From NCBI RefSeq assembly GCF_000959725.1, contig NZ_CP009323.1, positions 248,001-312,000 of the forward strand: a DNA stretch of 64,000 nt, in the 5' to 3' direction. Below the pieces are notes generated by a model that was given only the letters and a program-made list of their open reading frames with translations, was not told the DNA's origin and searched no databases. Both the position numbers and the translations under genes were made by a program. Position 1 is the first letter of the stretch. Each line of letters starts with the position of its first letter. The DNA comes from Burkholderia gladioli (lineage in GTDB: Bacteria; Pseudomonadota; Gammaproteobacteria; Burkholderiales; Burkholderiaceae). Of this stretch, positions 49,970-57,361 are shown piece after piece.

Positions 49970-51202
49970 TCAGATCCCCGTCAAACCCTGCAGGCTGATC
50001 TTCGACTGCGTGTTGGCGGGTTGTTCCCCGAGCTTGCTCAGCGCACCGTCGGCACCGATCGCGTAGGCCACGATCTTGTCGTCGCCGGCATAGTCCTGGT
50101 AGAGGAACTTGCCGTCCGGGCTGACCCAGGAATCGTTGGCGAAGGCCGAGCTCTGGCCCGCGACCGGCGTTTCGGTGGCCGCCGAGGCGTTGACCAGCGT
50201 GAGCTTGCCGGCACCGTCGATCGAGAACAGCGAGACCGCGCCGCTGCCGTTGCCGATGTAGGCGAAGCGGTTGTCCGGCGTCAGCGAGATCCAGCAGGGC
50301 GCGGCCTGCCCGGTCACGGTGACGGGCGCGCCGGTCGAGGTGAAGTTGCCGCTCGGCTCCGAGAAGCTGAAGGATTCCACGCTGCCGCCCGGCGCGTCGG
50401 TCACCACGTAGGTGGAAGCCAGCGCGCCGGTGCCGAAGCGGCCGCCGAACGGGCCGACGCCGGCCGAGGTGCTGTTCACCGGCGTGCCGAGCGTGCCGTC
50501 GGCCTGCACCGGGAAGGCCAGCAGCGTATTGAGCGGCGCGGTGGGCGTGACGGTGCGCAGGAAGCCGTTGACGATCACGAACTTGCCGTCCGGGCTCAGC
50601 GACACCTGGGTCGGCAGCGCGTCCTGCACCACCACCGCGTACTGGCCGATCGCGCTCAGCTTGCCGTCGTCGCCGACACGATAGGCACCCAGCTCCTGCG
50701 CGCCCTGCTGGTGCGTGACATAGAGCACGCCGTTCGAAAACGCCAGCGAGGTCGGCCGCGTGCCGCCGGTGGGCGACACCGCCAGCAGGCTCAGCGTGCT
50801 GCCCGAGATCGAGAACACGCTGACCGTGTTGTCGCCGGCATTGGCCACGAACAAACGCGTGCCGTCCGGCGAGACGATCAGGCTGTTGTTGCTGGTCAGC
50901 GCATCGGGCGCGACCGTGTTGCCCATGAAGTAGTTGACGCCATTGGTGCCCTTGCCGCCGGTCGCCAGGCTCGGCATCGCGCTCAGCGTGCCGTCCGCGT
51001 TGCGCACGAAATGCAGCACCGCGTTCTGCGCGTCGTTGGTCTGCGCGAACAGCTGCGTGACCTTCTGCGGCGTGGCCGGAGGCGTGACAGCCGGCGGCGT
51101 GACCGCGGGCGGCGCGCTCGCCGTCGTCGTCGAATCGTCGCCGCCGCATGCCGCCAGCATCACCGCCGTAATCGTCAGTGCCGTCACCAGTTTGAGCTTC
51201 AT
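49970..51202 (-). CDS. YncE/lactonase-type beta-propeller lipoprotein
   Basis: A 410-residue predicted lipoprotein. The signal peptide MKLKLVTALTITAVMLAAC has lipobox LAAC, followed by a Thr/Pro-rich linker (PPAVTPPAVTPPATP). The rest is a seven-bladed beta-propeller of the 6-phosphogluconolactonase/YncE kind, with recurring SPDGT/K-x-L-F/FVxN blades. GAGGTGAAACGG precedes the ATG. A lactonase activity is unproven, and YncE-type propellers can be scaffolds. An ECF-type promoter identical in layout to that of the neighbouring oxidoreductase operon lies upstream, suggesting a stress role. Confidence 0.88.
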   Translation of the reverse strand: MKLKLVTALTITAVMLAACGGDDSTTTASAPPAVTPPAVTPPATPQKVTQLFAQTNDAQNAVLHFVRNADGTLSAMPSLATGGKGTNGVNYFMGNTVAPDALTSNNSLIVSPDGTRLFVANAGDNTVSVFSISGSTLSLLAVSPTGGTRPTSLAFSNGVLYVTHQQGAQELGAYRVGDDGKLSAIGQYAVVVQDALPTQVSLSPDGKFVIVNGFLRTVTPTAPLNTLLAFPVQADGTLGTPVNSTSAGVGPFGGRFGTGALASTYVVTDAPGGSVESFSFSEPSGNFTSTGAPVTVTGQAAPCWISLTPDNRFAYIGNGSGAVSLFSIDGAGKLTLVNASAATETPVAGQSSAFANDSWVSPDGKFLYQDYAGDDKIVAYAIGADGALSKLGEQPANTQSKISLQGLTGI

Positions 51203-51328
51203 CCGTTTCACCTCGTTCGTCAGTATTCGAGTTCCCCCCGCATGCCGGATCGGCTGCCTGTCTCGCGGGTGGTTCATGTGCGCTCGGCGCCCGGCTCCTG
51301 GTTGTCCGGGTTCGTCCGCGCGCCAGTC

Positions 51329-51356
51329 AATTCGGAACACTGACGGTTGCGGTTAC
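51329..51356 (-). promoter_or_regulatory. ECF-type promoter of the beta-propeller lipoprotein gene
   Basis: On the minus strand TGTAACC, whose GTAACC is at 51356-51351, a 16-base spacer, then CGAATT (51334-51329). The layout is the same as at 53248-53276. The predicted start near 51321 leaves a leader of about 120 bases. Confidence 0.75.
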
Positions 51357-51373
51357 AACGAGTGAAAAAAAGA

Positions 51374-51402
51374 AGCCCGCGATCCCTTCCAGGATCGCGG
51401 GC
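51374..51402 (-). terminator. rho-independent terminator after the MXKDX gene
   Basis: On the minus strand GCCCGCGATCC pairs with GGATCGCGGGC and is followed by TTCTTTTTTT. It ends the oxidoreductase operon between the MXKDX gene and the beta-propeller promoter, so the lipoprotein gene depends on its own promoter. Confidence 0.9.
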
Positions 51403-51434
51403 TCGCGGGCCGCGCTCGGCTCGCCCGGACGACC

Positions 51435-51686
51435 TTACTTCGACATCGCGTCCGATGCCGCGGGCGCCATGCCCATCGCATCGTGCTTCTTCATCTTGCC
51501 GCCCTTCTTGCCCATCGTGTCGTGCTTCATGGCGTCGTGCTTCATGGCGCCGTTGCCCATCGCGTCATGCGACATCGCATCCTTGCTCATCGCGTCGTTC
51601 GACATGGCGCCGCTCGCCTGCGCGAATGCCGCCGAAGCGCCGAAAGCCAGCGTTGCCGTCACGATTGCCGTTGCCAGAACCTTCAT
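51435..51686 (-). CDS. secreted Met-rich MXKDX-repeat peptide (MrpX-like)
   Basis: An 83-residue protein with a Sec signal peptide cut after about residue 22 (AAFA). The mature 61 residues contain 11 methionines in degenerate pentapeptides (SNDAM, SKDAM, SHDAM, KHDAM, KHDTM). This is the pentapeptide MXKDX repeat family. Such peptides encoded beside yedY and sigF are known as sacrificial targets for hypochlorite, recycled by methionine sulfoxide reduction. The ATG at 51686 has AAAGGAG at good spacing; the ATG one codon earlier is too close. It is the last gene of the operon. Confidence 0.88.
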   Translation of the reverse strand: MKVLATAIVTATLAFGASAAFAQASGAMSNDAMSKDAMSHDAMGNGAMKHDAMKHDTMGKKGGKMKKHDAMGMAPAASDAMSK

Positions 51687-51759
51687 CATGTACTCCTTTA
51701 CCGGGTGGAAAAAATCGGTCCGTCCATCGCGGACCGTTTGGGGGAACAGCCGGCGGACC

Positions 51760-52536
51760 TCAGGATCCGCCGAACCAGTTGTAACCCTGGTCGACCCAGT
51801 AACCGCCCGGGTAGACATTGGTCACGAATATCTCGACGATGTGCTTCGGATTCTTGTAGCCGAGCTTGGTCGGCATCCGCAGCTTCATCGGGTAGCCGTA
51901 TTGCGCCGGCAGGCGCTGGCCGTCGTAGTCGAAGGCCAGCAGCGTCTGCGGATGCAGGGCCGTGGCCATGTCGATGCTTTCGTAGTAGTCGTCGGCGCAG
52001 CGGAACCCCACGTACTTCGCGCTGGTATCGGCGCCGACGCGCCGCAGGAAATCGCCGAAGCGCGTGCCGCCCCAGCGGCCGATCGCGCTCCAGCCTTCCA
52101 CGCAGATATGCCGCGTGATCTGCTCCTCGTGCGGCAGGGCATACAGTTCGGGCAGCGTCCAGATGCGCTGCCCCTTCACCAGGCCGCCGAGCTTCAGGCG
52201 GAAGTCGCTGCCGTCCACCTGCGGCACCTGGTCGATGCCGTAGAAGGCATTGAAGGGGAACGGCCGCGTGATCTGCGCCTCGGTATAGGTGGGCGCCAAC
52301 GCGCGCGGATCGAACAGCGCGGCCTGCACGCGATCGTTGAGGCGCGAGACGGCGGACAGGAAACCGTCGACCGAGGCGTCGTCGCCGAGCGTGCAGCCGC
52401 TGAGCATCGACAGGCCGCCGAGCGTCAGCAGGCGCTTGCCGAACAGGCGCCGCGAGGGCATCGAGAGTTCACGTTGCGCATCGGCGAGCACGGTGTCGCG
52501 ATCGACGCTCAGGCGCGGGCGGAGCAGGTTCTTCAT
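51760..52536 (-). CDS. YedY/MsrP-like molybdopterin oxidoreductase (Tat lipoprotein)
   Basis: A 258-residue protein of the sulfite-oxidase fold. The N-terminus carries a twin-arginine motif (SRRLFGKR, R29-R30) and then a lipobox-like LSGC at C48, so it may be a Tat-exported, lipid-anchored enzyme. The molybdenum-ligating cysteine is in RHICVEGWSAIGRWGG. It is shorter than E. coli MsrP (about 330) and fits the YedY1 type linked to MrpX peptides. The likely role is reduction of periplasmic methionine sulfoxide, with electrons from the cytochrome b encoded upstream. Confidence 0.88.
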   Translation of the reverse strand: MKNLLRPRLSVDRDTVLADAQRELSMPSRRLFGKRLLTLGGLSMLSGCTLGDDASVDGFLSAVSRLNDRVQAALFDPRALAPTYTEAQITRPFPFNAFYGIDQVPQVDGSDFRLKLGGLVKGQRIWTLPELYALPHEEQITRHICVEGWSAIGRWGGTRFGDFLRRVGADTSAKYVGFRCADDYYESIDMATALHPQTLLAFDYDGQRLPAQYGYPMKLRMPTKLGYKNPKHIVEIFVTNVYPGGYWVDQGYNWFGGS

Positions 52537-52552
52537 GGTTCTTCTCCTGCGC

Positions 52553-53182
52553 TCAACGGCCGCGCAGCATGGTCAGCAGCGAGCGCGGCACCAAGGCCAC
52601 CATCGCGACATGCACGACGATGAAGGCTGCCATCACCGCCATCGCGCAGAAGTGCACCACGCGCGCCGTGTCGTAGCCGCCGAACAGCTCGCGCAGCAAG
52701 GGAAACTGCACCGATTTCCAGATCGCGAGCCCCGACAGCACCAGCACGATCAGGTCGAGCACCACCACCAGGTAGGCGAGTTTCTGGACCGCGTTGTAGT
52801 GCGTCAGGTCCGCGTGCGAGAGCTTGCCGCGCAGGGCCGCGAACAGGTCGCGCAACACCGCGCCGGGCGACAGCGGGAAGAAGCGCGCCGTGAAGCGTCC
52901 GCTGGCGAGGTTGATCGCCAGGTAGACCAGCCCGTTGAGCACCAGCAGCCACATCGCCGCGAAATGCCATTGCAGCGCGCCGCCGAGCCAGCCGCCCAGC
53001 GTCCACGACGAGGGGAACGTGATCGATTCGAACACCGGCGAGGCGTTGTAGATACGCCAGCCGGACAGCATCATCAGCAGCGCGGCCAGCGCATTGAGCC
53101 AGTGCGTGATGCGCAGCCAGACCGGATGCACCGGCTTGGCTCGCATCGGCTGCGGCCCGGATCGGGTCAGGGAGAGTGCCAT
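52553..53182 (-). CDS. cytochrome b/b6-domain membrane protein (YedZ1-like)
   Basis: A four-helix di-heme-type cytochrome b. Candidate heme histidines are in ITHWLNALAALLM, QWHFAAMWLLVLN and ARVVHFCAMAVMAAFIVVHV. It probably passes quinol electrons to the YedY-like enzyme whose gene starts 16 bases downstream. I use the ATG at 53182 (209 residues). An ATG at 53230 in the same frame would leave a leader of only about 10 bases after the predicted start of transcription. Confidence 0.85.
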   Translation of the reverse strand: MALSLTRSGPQPMRAKPVHPVWLRITHWLNALAALLMMLSGWRIYNASPVFESITFPSSWTLGGWLGGALQWHFAAMWLLVLNGLVYLAINLASGRFTARFFPLSPGAVLRDLFAALRGKLSHADLTHYNAVQKLAYLVVVLDLIVLVLSGLAIWKSVQFPLLRELFGGYDTARVVHFCAMAVMAAFIVVHVAMVALVPRSLLTMLRGR

Positions 53183-53247
53183 ATCGAACACCGCGTAAGT
53201 GGATTGCAAGGATTCGTGTTCGTCGAACATGAACCGTCATGCCAAGG

Positions 53248-53276
53248 TATTCGATAGCGCGGTGCGTTCGGTTACA
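53248..53276 (-). promoter_or_regulatory. ECF-type promoter of the cytochrome b / YedY / MXKDX operon
   Basis: On the minus strand TGTAACC (53276-53270), 16 bases, then CGAATA (53253-53248). It has the GTAAC/CGA character of many ECF sigma promoters and, as I recall, closely matches the motif described for the Caulobacter SigF regulon. The rest of the roughly 400-base divergent region (53183-53577) holds no gene, and I see no copy of this motif facing the sigma gene itself. Confidence 0.8.
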
Positions 53277-53577
53277 CCAGCACGCAAATATTTTTGCCGT
53301 CGCGCCGTCACCCGCACCGGGCGGCCGCCGAACCGGACAACGTGGTAGGCCGAAGCGAAGCGCGCGACCTCGAGGCGAGGCGATCGGGCCACGCGCTTGC
53401 GGCACCCAAATCCTTCGGTTATTCTGCGGCAGTCGTTCTAAAACAGTCGATCTAAAACCCCGATTTCGAAGACCTGAGCCGTCGTACCCAGGCGCGCGGC
53501 CCGCGCCGTCCCAGGTCGATGCCAGTCCGGCGGACACGCCCAGTCGCGACCGCCGCCCCGTCATCACAGGATGCACC

Positions 53578-54126
53578 TTGTACGCAGCGGAAGACCGCCT
53601 GAAAGCGCTGTTCGTCAGCGGACTCGACGGCAATGCCAACGCCTATCACGGCTTTCTGCAGGAATTGACGCGTCACCTGCGCGGCTATCTGCGCAAGCGC
53701 ATTCCGCAATTGCACGACGACGTCGAGGACCTGGTCCAGGAGATCCTGCTGGCCGTCCATCATGCGCGCCACACCTATCGCAGCGACGAGCCGCTGACGG
53801 CCTGGGTGCATGCGATCGCGCGCTACAAGCTGATGGATTTCTTCCGCTCGCGGTTTCGCCGCGAAGCGCTCAACGTGCCCTTCGAGGACGATCACGAGGC
53901 GATGTTCGCCGTGGCCGACGACGAGCCGGCCCAGGCGCGCCACGATATCGGCAAGCTGCTCGAGCACCTGCCCGACAAGCAGCGGTTGCCGATCCTGCAT
54001 GTGAAGCTGCAGGGTTTGTCGGTAACCGAGACGGCGGCGCTGACGGGCCTGTCCGAATCAGCGGTGAAGGTGGGCGTGCATCGCGGGCTCAAGGCGCTGG
54101 CGGCGCGGATCCGGGGTGAGCGATGA
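53578..54126 (+). CDS. ECF sigma factor (SigF-like)
   Basis: A 182-residue sigma factor. Region 2 is at about residues 25-95 ([21 protein letters not shown], the -10 contact region) and region 4 at about 125-180 ([38 protein letters not shown]). I start at the TTG at 53578, preceded by CACAGGATGCACC; the frame runs far upstream but without similarity. It overlaps nrsF by four bases. It should direct polymerase to the two TGTAACC/CGAAT promoters nearby, which is testable. Confidence 0.92.
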   Translation: MYAAEDRLKALFVSGLDGNANAYHGFLQELTRHLRGYLRKRIPQLHDDVEDLVQEILLAVHHARHTYRSDEPLTAWVHAIARYKLMDFFRSRFRREALNVPFEDDHEAMFAVADDEPAQARHDIGKLLEHLPDKQRLPILHVKLQGLSVTETAALTGLSESAVKVGVHRGLKALAARIRGER

Positions 54127-54764
54127 GAACCGATGAACTGATCGGCCTGCTCGCCACCGGTGTCGCGCCCGCCGATCGCGGCGCCGCGGCGCGCCGCTTC
54201 GGCACGGCGCTGCCGCTCGGCCTGGGCGGCTCGCTGCTGCTGACCTGGTTGCTGTTCGGCTGGCGCCGCGACCTGGCACCGGCAATGGACACGGCCCTGT
54301 TCTGGATCAAGCTCGCCTTTCCGCTGGCCGTGGCGGCTGTCGCCTGGCCGCTGGCCGAACGCCTGGGCCGCCCCGGCTCGCGAGGCGGGCGTCGCTGGTG
54401 GCTGCTCGCGCTGCCCTTCCTGCTGGTGTGGATCGGCGGCGCACTCGTGCTGGCCGCCGCGGCGCCCGGAGCGCGCCTGCCGCTGATGCTGGGCCTGTCG
54501 TGGAAGGTCTGTGCGCTCAACATCCTGCTGCTGTCGACACCGAGCTTCGCCGCGGTGTTCTGGGCCATGCGCGCCCTGGCGGCGACCCGGCCGAGGCTGG
54601 CCGGCGCGGTGGCCGGGCTGCTCGCCAGCGCGATCGCGACCGCCGCCTATTGCCTGCATTGCCCGGAGATGAGCCCGGCCTTCTGGGCGCTCTGGTATGT
54701 GCTGGGGATGTCGTTGCCGGCCGCGCTCGGCGCGCTGCTGGGGCCGCGCCTGCTGCGCTGGTGA
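54123..54764 (+). CDS. NrsF-type (DUF1109) membrane anti-sigma factor
   Basis: A 213-residue protein with six predicted helices. It opens with a short cytoplasmic segment ([18 protein letters not shown]), the usual N-terminus of DUF1109 proteins. Two cysteines close to the C-terminus ([19 protein letters not shown]) form the conserved C-x2-C of this family. NrsF homologues hold the sigma factor inactive until an oxidant is sensed. Its ATG overlaps the sigma-factor stop, which keeps the two proteins in fixed ratio. Confidence 0.92.
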   Translation: MRTDELIGLLATGVAPADRGAAARRFGTALPLGLGGSLLLTWLLFGWRRDLAPAMDTALFWIKLAFPLAVAAVAWPLAERLGRPGSRGGRRWWLLALPFLLVWIGGALVLAAAAPGARLPLMLGLSWKVCALNILLLSTPSFAAVFWAMRALAATRPRLAGAVAGLLASAIATAAYCLHCPEMSPAFWALWYVLGMSLPAALGALLGPRLLRW

Positions 54765-54843
54765 TGCGGCCGTCGCCGCGCGCTGCCGTTCGCTGCGGTT
54801 CGTCGATAAGGCGCGAGGCGTCGTCGCGAAGGATGTGCCGCCG

Positions 54844-55470
54844 CTACGTCTCTTGCGCCGGCCCGCGCGGCTTCGCCGTCGGCAGGCTCGCGCCGATCAT
54901 CGCCAGCGCGGGCCGCACCGCCCCTTCGAGCAGCTCGCGCCGCGGCCGCACGCGGGCCAGCACGCGCAGCCCCAGCAAGACCGCGAACAGCATGCGCGCC
55001 GTATCGACCGCGGCCAGCTCGGGCGCAATCGTGCCCTCGGCCTGCCCCGCCTCGACGCAGCGCAGGAAAAAGGCCTCGATATCCTCGAGGATGCGTTCGA
55101 GCAACTGCTGGAAATCCGCGTCGTGCGGCGCCAGTTCCAGGGCGGTATTGACGATCATGCAGCCCTTGCGCTGCGCGTCCTGCACGGTGAGACGGATGAT
55201 CTCTTCGAAGAAGGCGACGATCGCCTCACGCGGCGGCAATTGATGCTCGAAGCGTCGCACGCGATCGCGAAAGCCCGCCTCCACGTAGCGCTCGAAGGAC
55301 CGGGCATACAGCGCGCGCTTGTCGCCGAAGGCGTTGTAGACGCTGGCGCCGGTCATGCCCATCGTCGTCGCCAGATCGCGCACCGAGGTCGAGGCATAAC
55401 CATGCGACCAGAACTGCGCGATCGCCGCATCGAGCACGGCCTGCTCGTCGAATTCGCGTGGACGGGCCAT
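54844..55470 (-). CDS. TetR/AcrR-family transcriptional regulator
   Basis: A 208-residue repressor-type regulator. The N-terminal helix-turn-helix (residues about 10-55, YASTSVRDLATTMGMTGASVYNAFGDKRALY) is typical TetR. The C-terminal domain has the TetR_C pattern seen in NemR/AcuR-like members, with a cysteine in RKGCMIVNTALEL. It is divergent from the RidA-family gene across 140 bases, which is its most likely target. Confidence 0.92.
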   Translation of the reverse strand: MARPREFDEQAVLDAAIAQFWSHGYASTSVRDLATTMGMTGASVYNAFGDKRALYARSFERYVEAGFRDRVRRFEHQLPPREAIVAFFEEIIRLTVQDAQRKGCMIVNTALELAPHDADFQQLLERILEDIEAFFLRCVEAGQAEGTIAPELAAVDTARMLFAVLLGLRVLARVRPRRELLEGAVRPALAMIGASLPTAKPRGPAQET

Positions 55471-55610
55471 CGCCGGTTTCCTCCCGTGGAATCGTCCGGG
55501 CGCGGGATGCGCCGGAGCCGGTATTTTAGTGCAACCGTTCTGGAATACGCAGGCGCCGCCAGGCGTTCTGCAAGGAACGGGCCGGCCGGCCCGCCTTCTG
55601 GAGATGATTC

Positions 55611-56087
55611 GTGACGCAATCCGTCCTGCAACGCCTGGCTACGCTCGGCATCGAACTTCCCGCGCCCATCCGCCCGCTCGGCTCCTATCGCAGCGTCTCG
55701 ATCGTCGGCGATCTCGCGCACGTATCGGGGCTCGGCCCCTTCGAGCAAGGCAAGCCGGTGGTGGGCCAGGTGGGCAGCGAGATCTCGCCGGAACGCGCGC
55801 GGCAGGCCGCGCGCCTGACCATGGAGATGATCCTCGCCTGCCTGCACGAGGCCTGCGGGCTCGATCGCGTGCTGCGCTGCGTGAGGCTGACCGTCTACGT
55901 GCGCGCCGACGCTTCGTTCACCGCGCATCCGCTGGTGGCCAACGGCGCGAGCGACCTGCTGCGCGAGTTGTTCGGCGAGGACGCGCTGCCGGCGCGCAGC
56001 GCGCTCGGCGTGCATACGCTGCCGATGGGCATCCCGGTCGAGATCGACAGCATCTTCGAGCTGGCCCCCGCCGACGAGGTGCGCTGA
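55611..56087 (+). CDS. RidA family (YjgF/YER057c/UK114) protein
   Basis: A 158-residue protein with a GTG start after CTGGAGATGATTC. It ends with the family pattern R-S-A-x-GV-x-x-LP-x-G-x-PVE, whose arginine binds the carboxylate of substrate enamines in RidA. At 158 residues it is longer than canonical RidA (about 128) and closer to the YjgH/Rid subgroup, so the exact substrate is uncertain. It is adjacent to and divergent from a TetR regulator. Confidence 0.9.
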   Translation: MTQSVLQRLATLGIELPAPIRPLGSYRSVSIVGDLAHVSGLGPFEQGKPVVGQVGSEISPERARQAARLTMEMILACLHEACGLDRVLRCVRLTVYVRADASFTAHPLVANGASDLLRELFGEDALPARSALGVHTLPMGIPVEIDSIFELAPADEVR

Positions 56088-56100
56088 GACGCGCGGAAAC

Positions 56101-56134
56101 GACAACGCGGCGGCACGATGGCCGCCGCGTTGTC
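56101..56134. terminator. hairpin terminator-like element
   Basis: A perfect 14-base stem, GACAACGCGGCGGC with GCCGCCGCGTTGTC, and a 6-base loop between the convergent ridA-like gene and xthA. The T-run is weak (TTGTCTTC), so termination may be inefficient. Confidence 0.65.
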
Positions 56135-56177
56135 TTCAATGCTACCCGCGAACGTCAGGCGAGCGCCGCTGCCGCCT

Positions 56178-56954
56178 TCACTCGATGGTCGCGATCACCG
56201 GCGTGTGATCCGAAGGCTGCTCCCAGGTGCGCGGCACGCGATCGACCTCGCAGGCCGTCAGCGTCCCGGCCAGCGCCGGCGACAGCAGGATGTGGTCGAT
56301 GCGCAGGCCCGCGTTGCGGCGAAAGCCCATCATCCGGTAGTCCCACCAGGTGAAGGTCTTCTCGGGTTGCTCGAAGTGCCGGAAGGCATCGACGAAACCC
56401 ATCTCGAGCAGCGCCGCGAAATGCGCGCGCTCCTGCGGCGACACCAGGTTCTGCCCTTCCCACTTGGCCGGATCGTGGACGTCGCGATCCTCGGGGGCGA
56501 TGTTGTAGTCACCCAGCAGCGCGAGCTTCGGATGGCGCGTCAGCTCGTCCTTGAGCCAGGCCTGCAGCGCATCGAGCCATTGCAGCTTGTAGACGAACTT
56601 CTCCGAATCCGGCGCCTGCCCGTTCGGGAAATAGGCCGAGACGATCCGCACGCCGTTGACGGTGGCCGCGATCACGCGTTGCTGCGGATCCTCGAAGCCG
56701 GGAATGTTCTTCACGACATCGGTCTCGTCCACGCCGAGCGTGTCTCGCACCAGGATCGCCACGCCGTTGTAGGTCTTCTGGCCCGTGAACCAGCTGCGAT
56801 AGCCGGCCGCTTCGAGGTCGGCCTTCGGGAATTTGTCGTCGGTGAGCTTCAGCTCCTGCAGGCAGAGCACGTCGGCGTGGCTGGTGGCCAGCCAGTCGAG
56901 CACGTGCTGTTTGCGCACGTTCAGGGAGTTGACGTTCCAGGTGGCGATCTTCAT
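56178..56954 (-). CDS. xthA: exodeoxyribonuclease III (AP endonuclease)
   Basis: Base-excision-repair nuclease. The 258-residue protein opens with [16 protein letters not shown] and has the metal-binding LQELKL segment. [15 protein letters not shown] follows and it ends with the catalytic histidine in [11 protein letters not shown]. All exonuclease-III family motifs are intact. It is monocistronic and divergent from the initiator tRNA gene. Confidence 0.97.
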   Translation of the reverse strand: MKIATWNVNSLNVRKQHVLDWLATSHADVLCLQELKLTDDKFPKADLEAAGYRSWFTGQKTYNGVAILVRDTLGVDETDVVKNIPGFEDPQQRVIAATVNGVRIVSAYFPNGQAPDSEKFVYKLQWLDALQAWLKDELTRHPKLALLGDYNIAPEDRDVHDPAKWEGQNLVSPQERAHFAALLEMGFVDAFRHFEQPEKTFTWWDYRMMGFRRNAGLRIDHILLSPALAGTLTACEVDRVPRTWEQPSDHTPVIATIE

Positions 56955-57104
56955 CGAATCGAGTGTCCGTGGTGTATCGGGCGATGCCGGAATGGCCCGG
57001 CCGGCCGCGCTGCCGCGCGGTCAGACCGGCTCGACGGGAGTGTACCAGCGCAGAGGAATTGTTCCGTCCGCGCCGGGCGCGTGAAATTTTTTTCTCGGTA
57101 TTGT

Positions 57105-57133
57105 TTGACACACACGCGTAATACCCCTATACT
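57105..57133 (+). promoter_or_regulatory. initiator tRNA promoter
   Basis: A perfect -35 TTGACA (57105-57110), an ideal 17-base spacer and TATACT (57128-57133, one mismatch). Start is near 57140, seven bases before the mature 5' end. It is among the strongest-looking promoters in the window. Confidence 0.88.
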
Positions 57134-57146
57134 TTGTTTTCTCTGA

Positions 57147-57223
<77 letters not shown>

Positions 57224-57278
57224 AACACATCCGGCGATGTGCCACGCAGTTGACCGCTGCGTGATTCGCCAGACGAAG

Positions 57279-57304
57279 AACCCGGCCTTGTTGCCGGGTT
57301 TTTT
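57279..57304 (+). terminator. rho-independent terminator after tRNA-fMet
   Basis: AACCCGGC, loop CTTGTT, GCCGGGTT and a T-run. A second hairpin, CACGCAG with CTGCGTG (about 57243-57263), lies just before it. Confidence 0.9.
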
Positions 57305-57361
57305 GTTTTTCGCGTGCGCGACAGGCGGCGAGTTTCCTCGCCGCCCTTCTCTCACCGTCTA

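Noticed and set aside
51469..52623. Plus frame opposite the MXKDX gene and yedY-like gene
   Set aside because: It spans two genes with clear signal peptides and motifs on the minus strand, and has no similarity of its own.
57243..57263. Hairpin after the tRNA considered as a second RNA gene or an attachment site
   Set aside because: It is only a short inverted repeat before the terminator. No integrase gene, tRNA fragment repeat or foreign-looking DNA is nearby.
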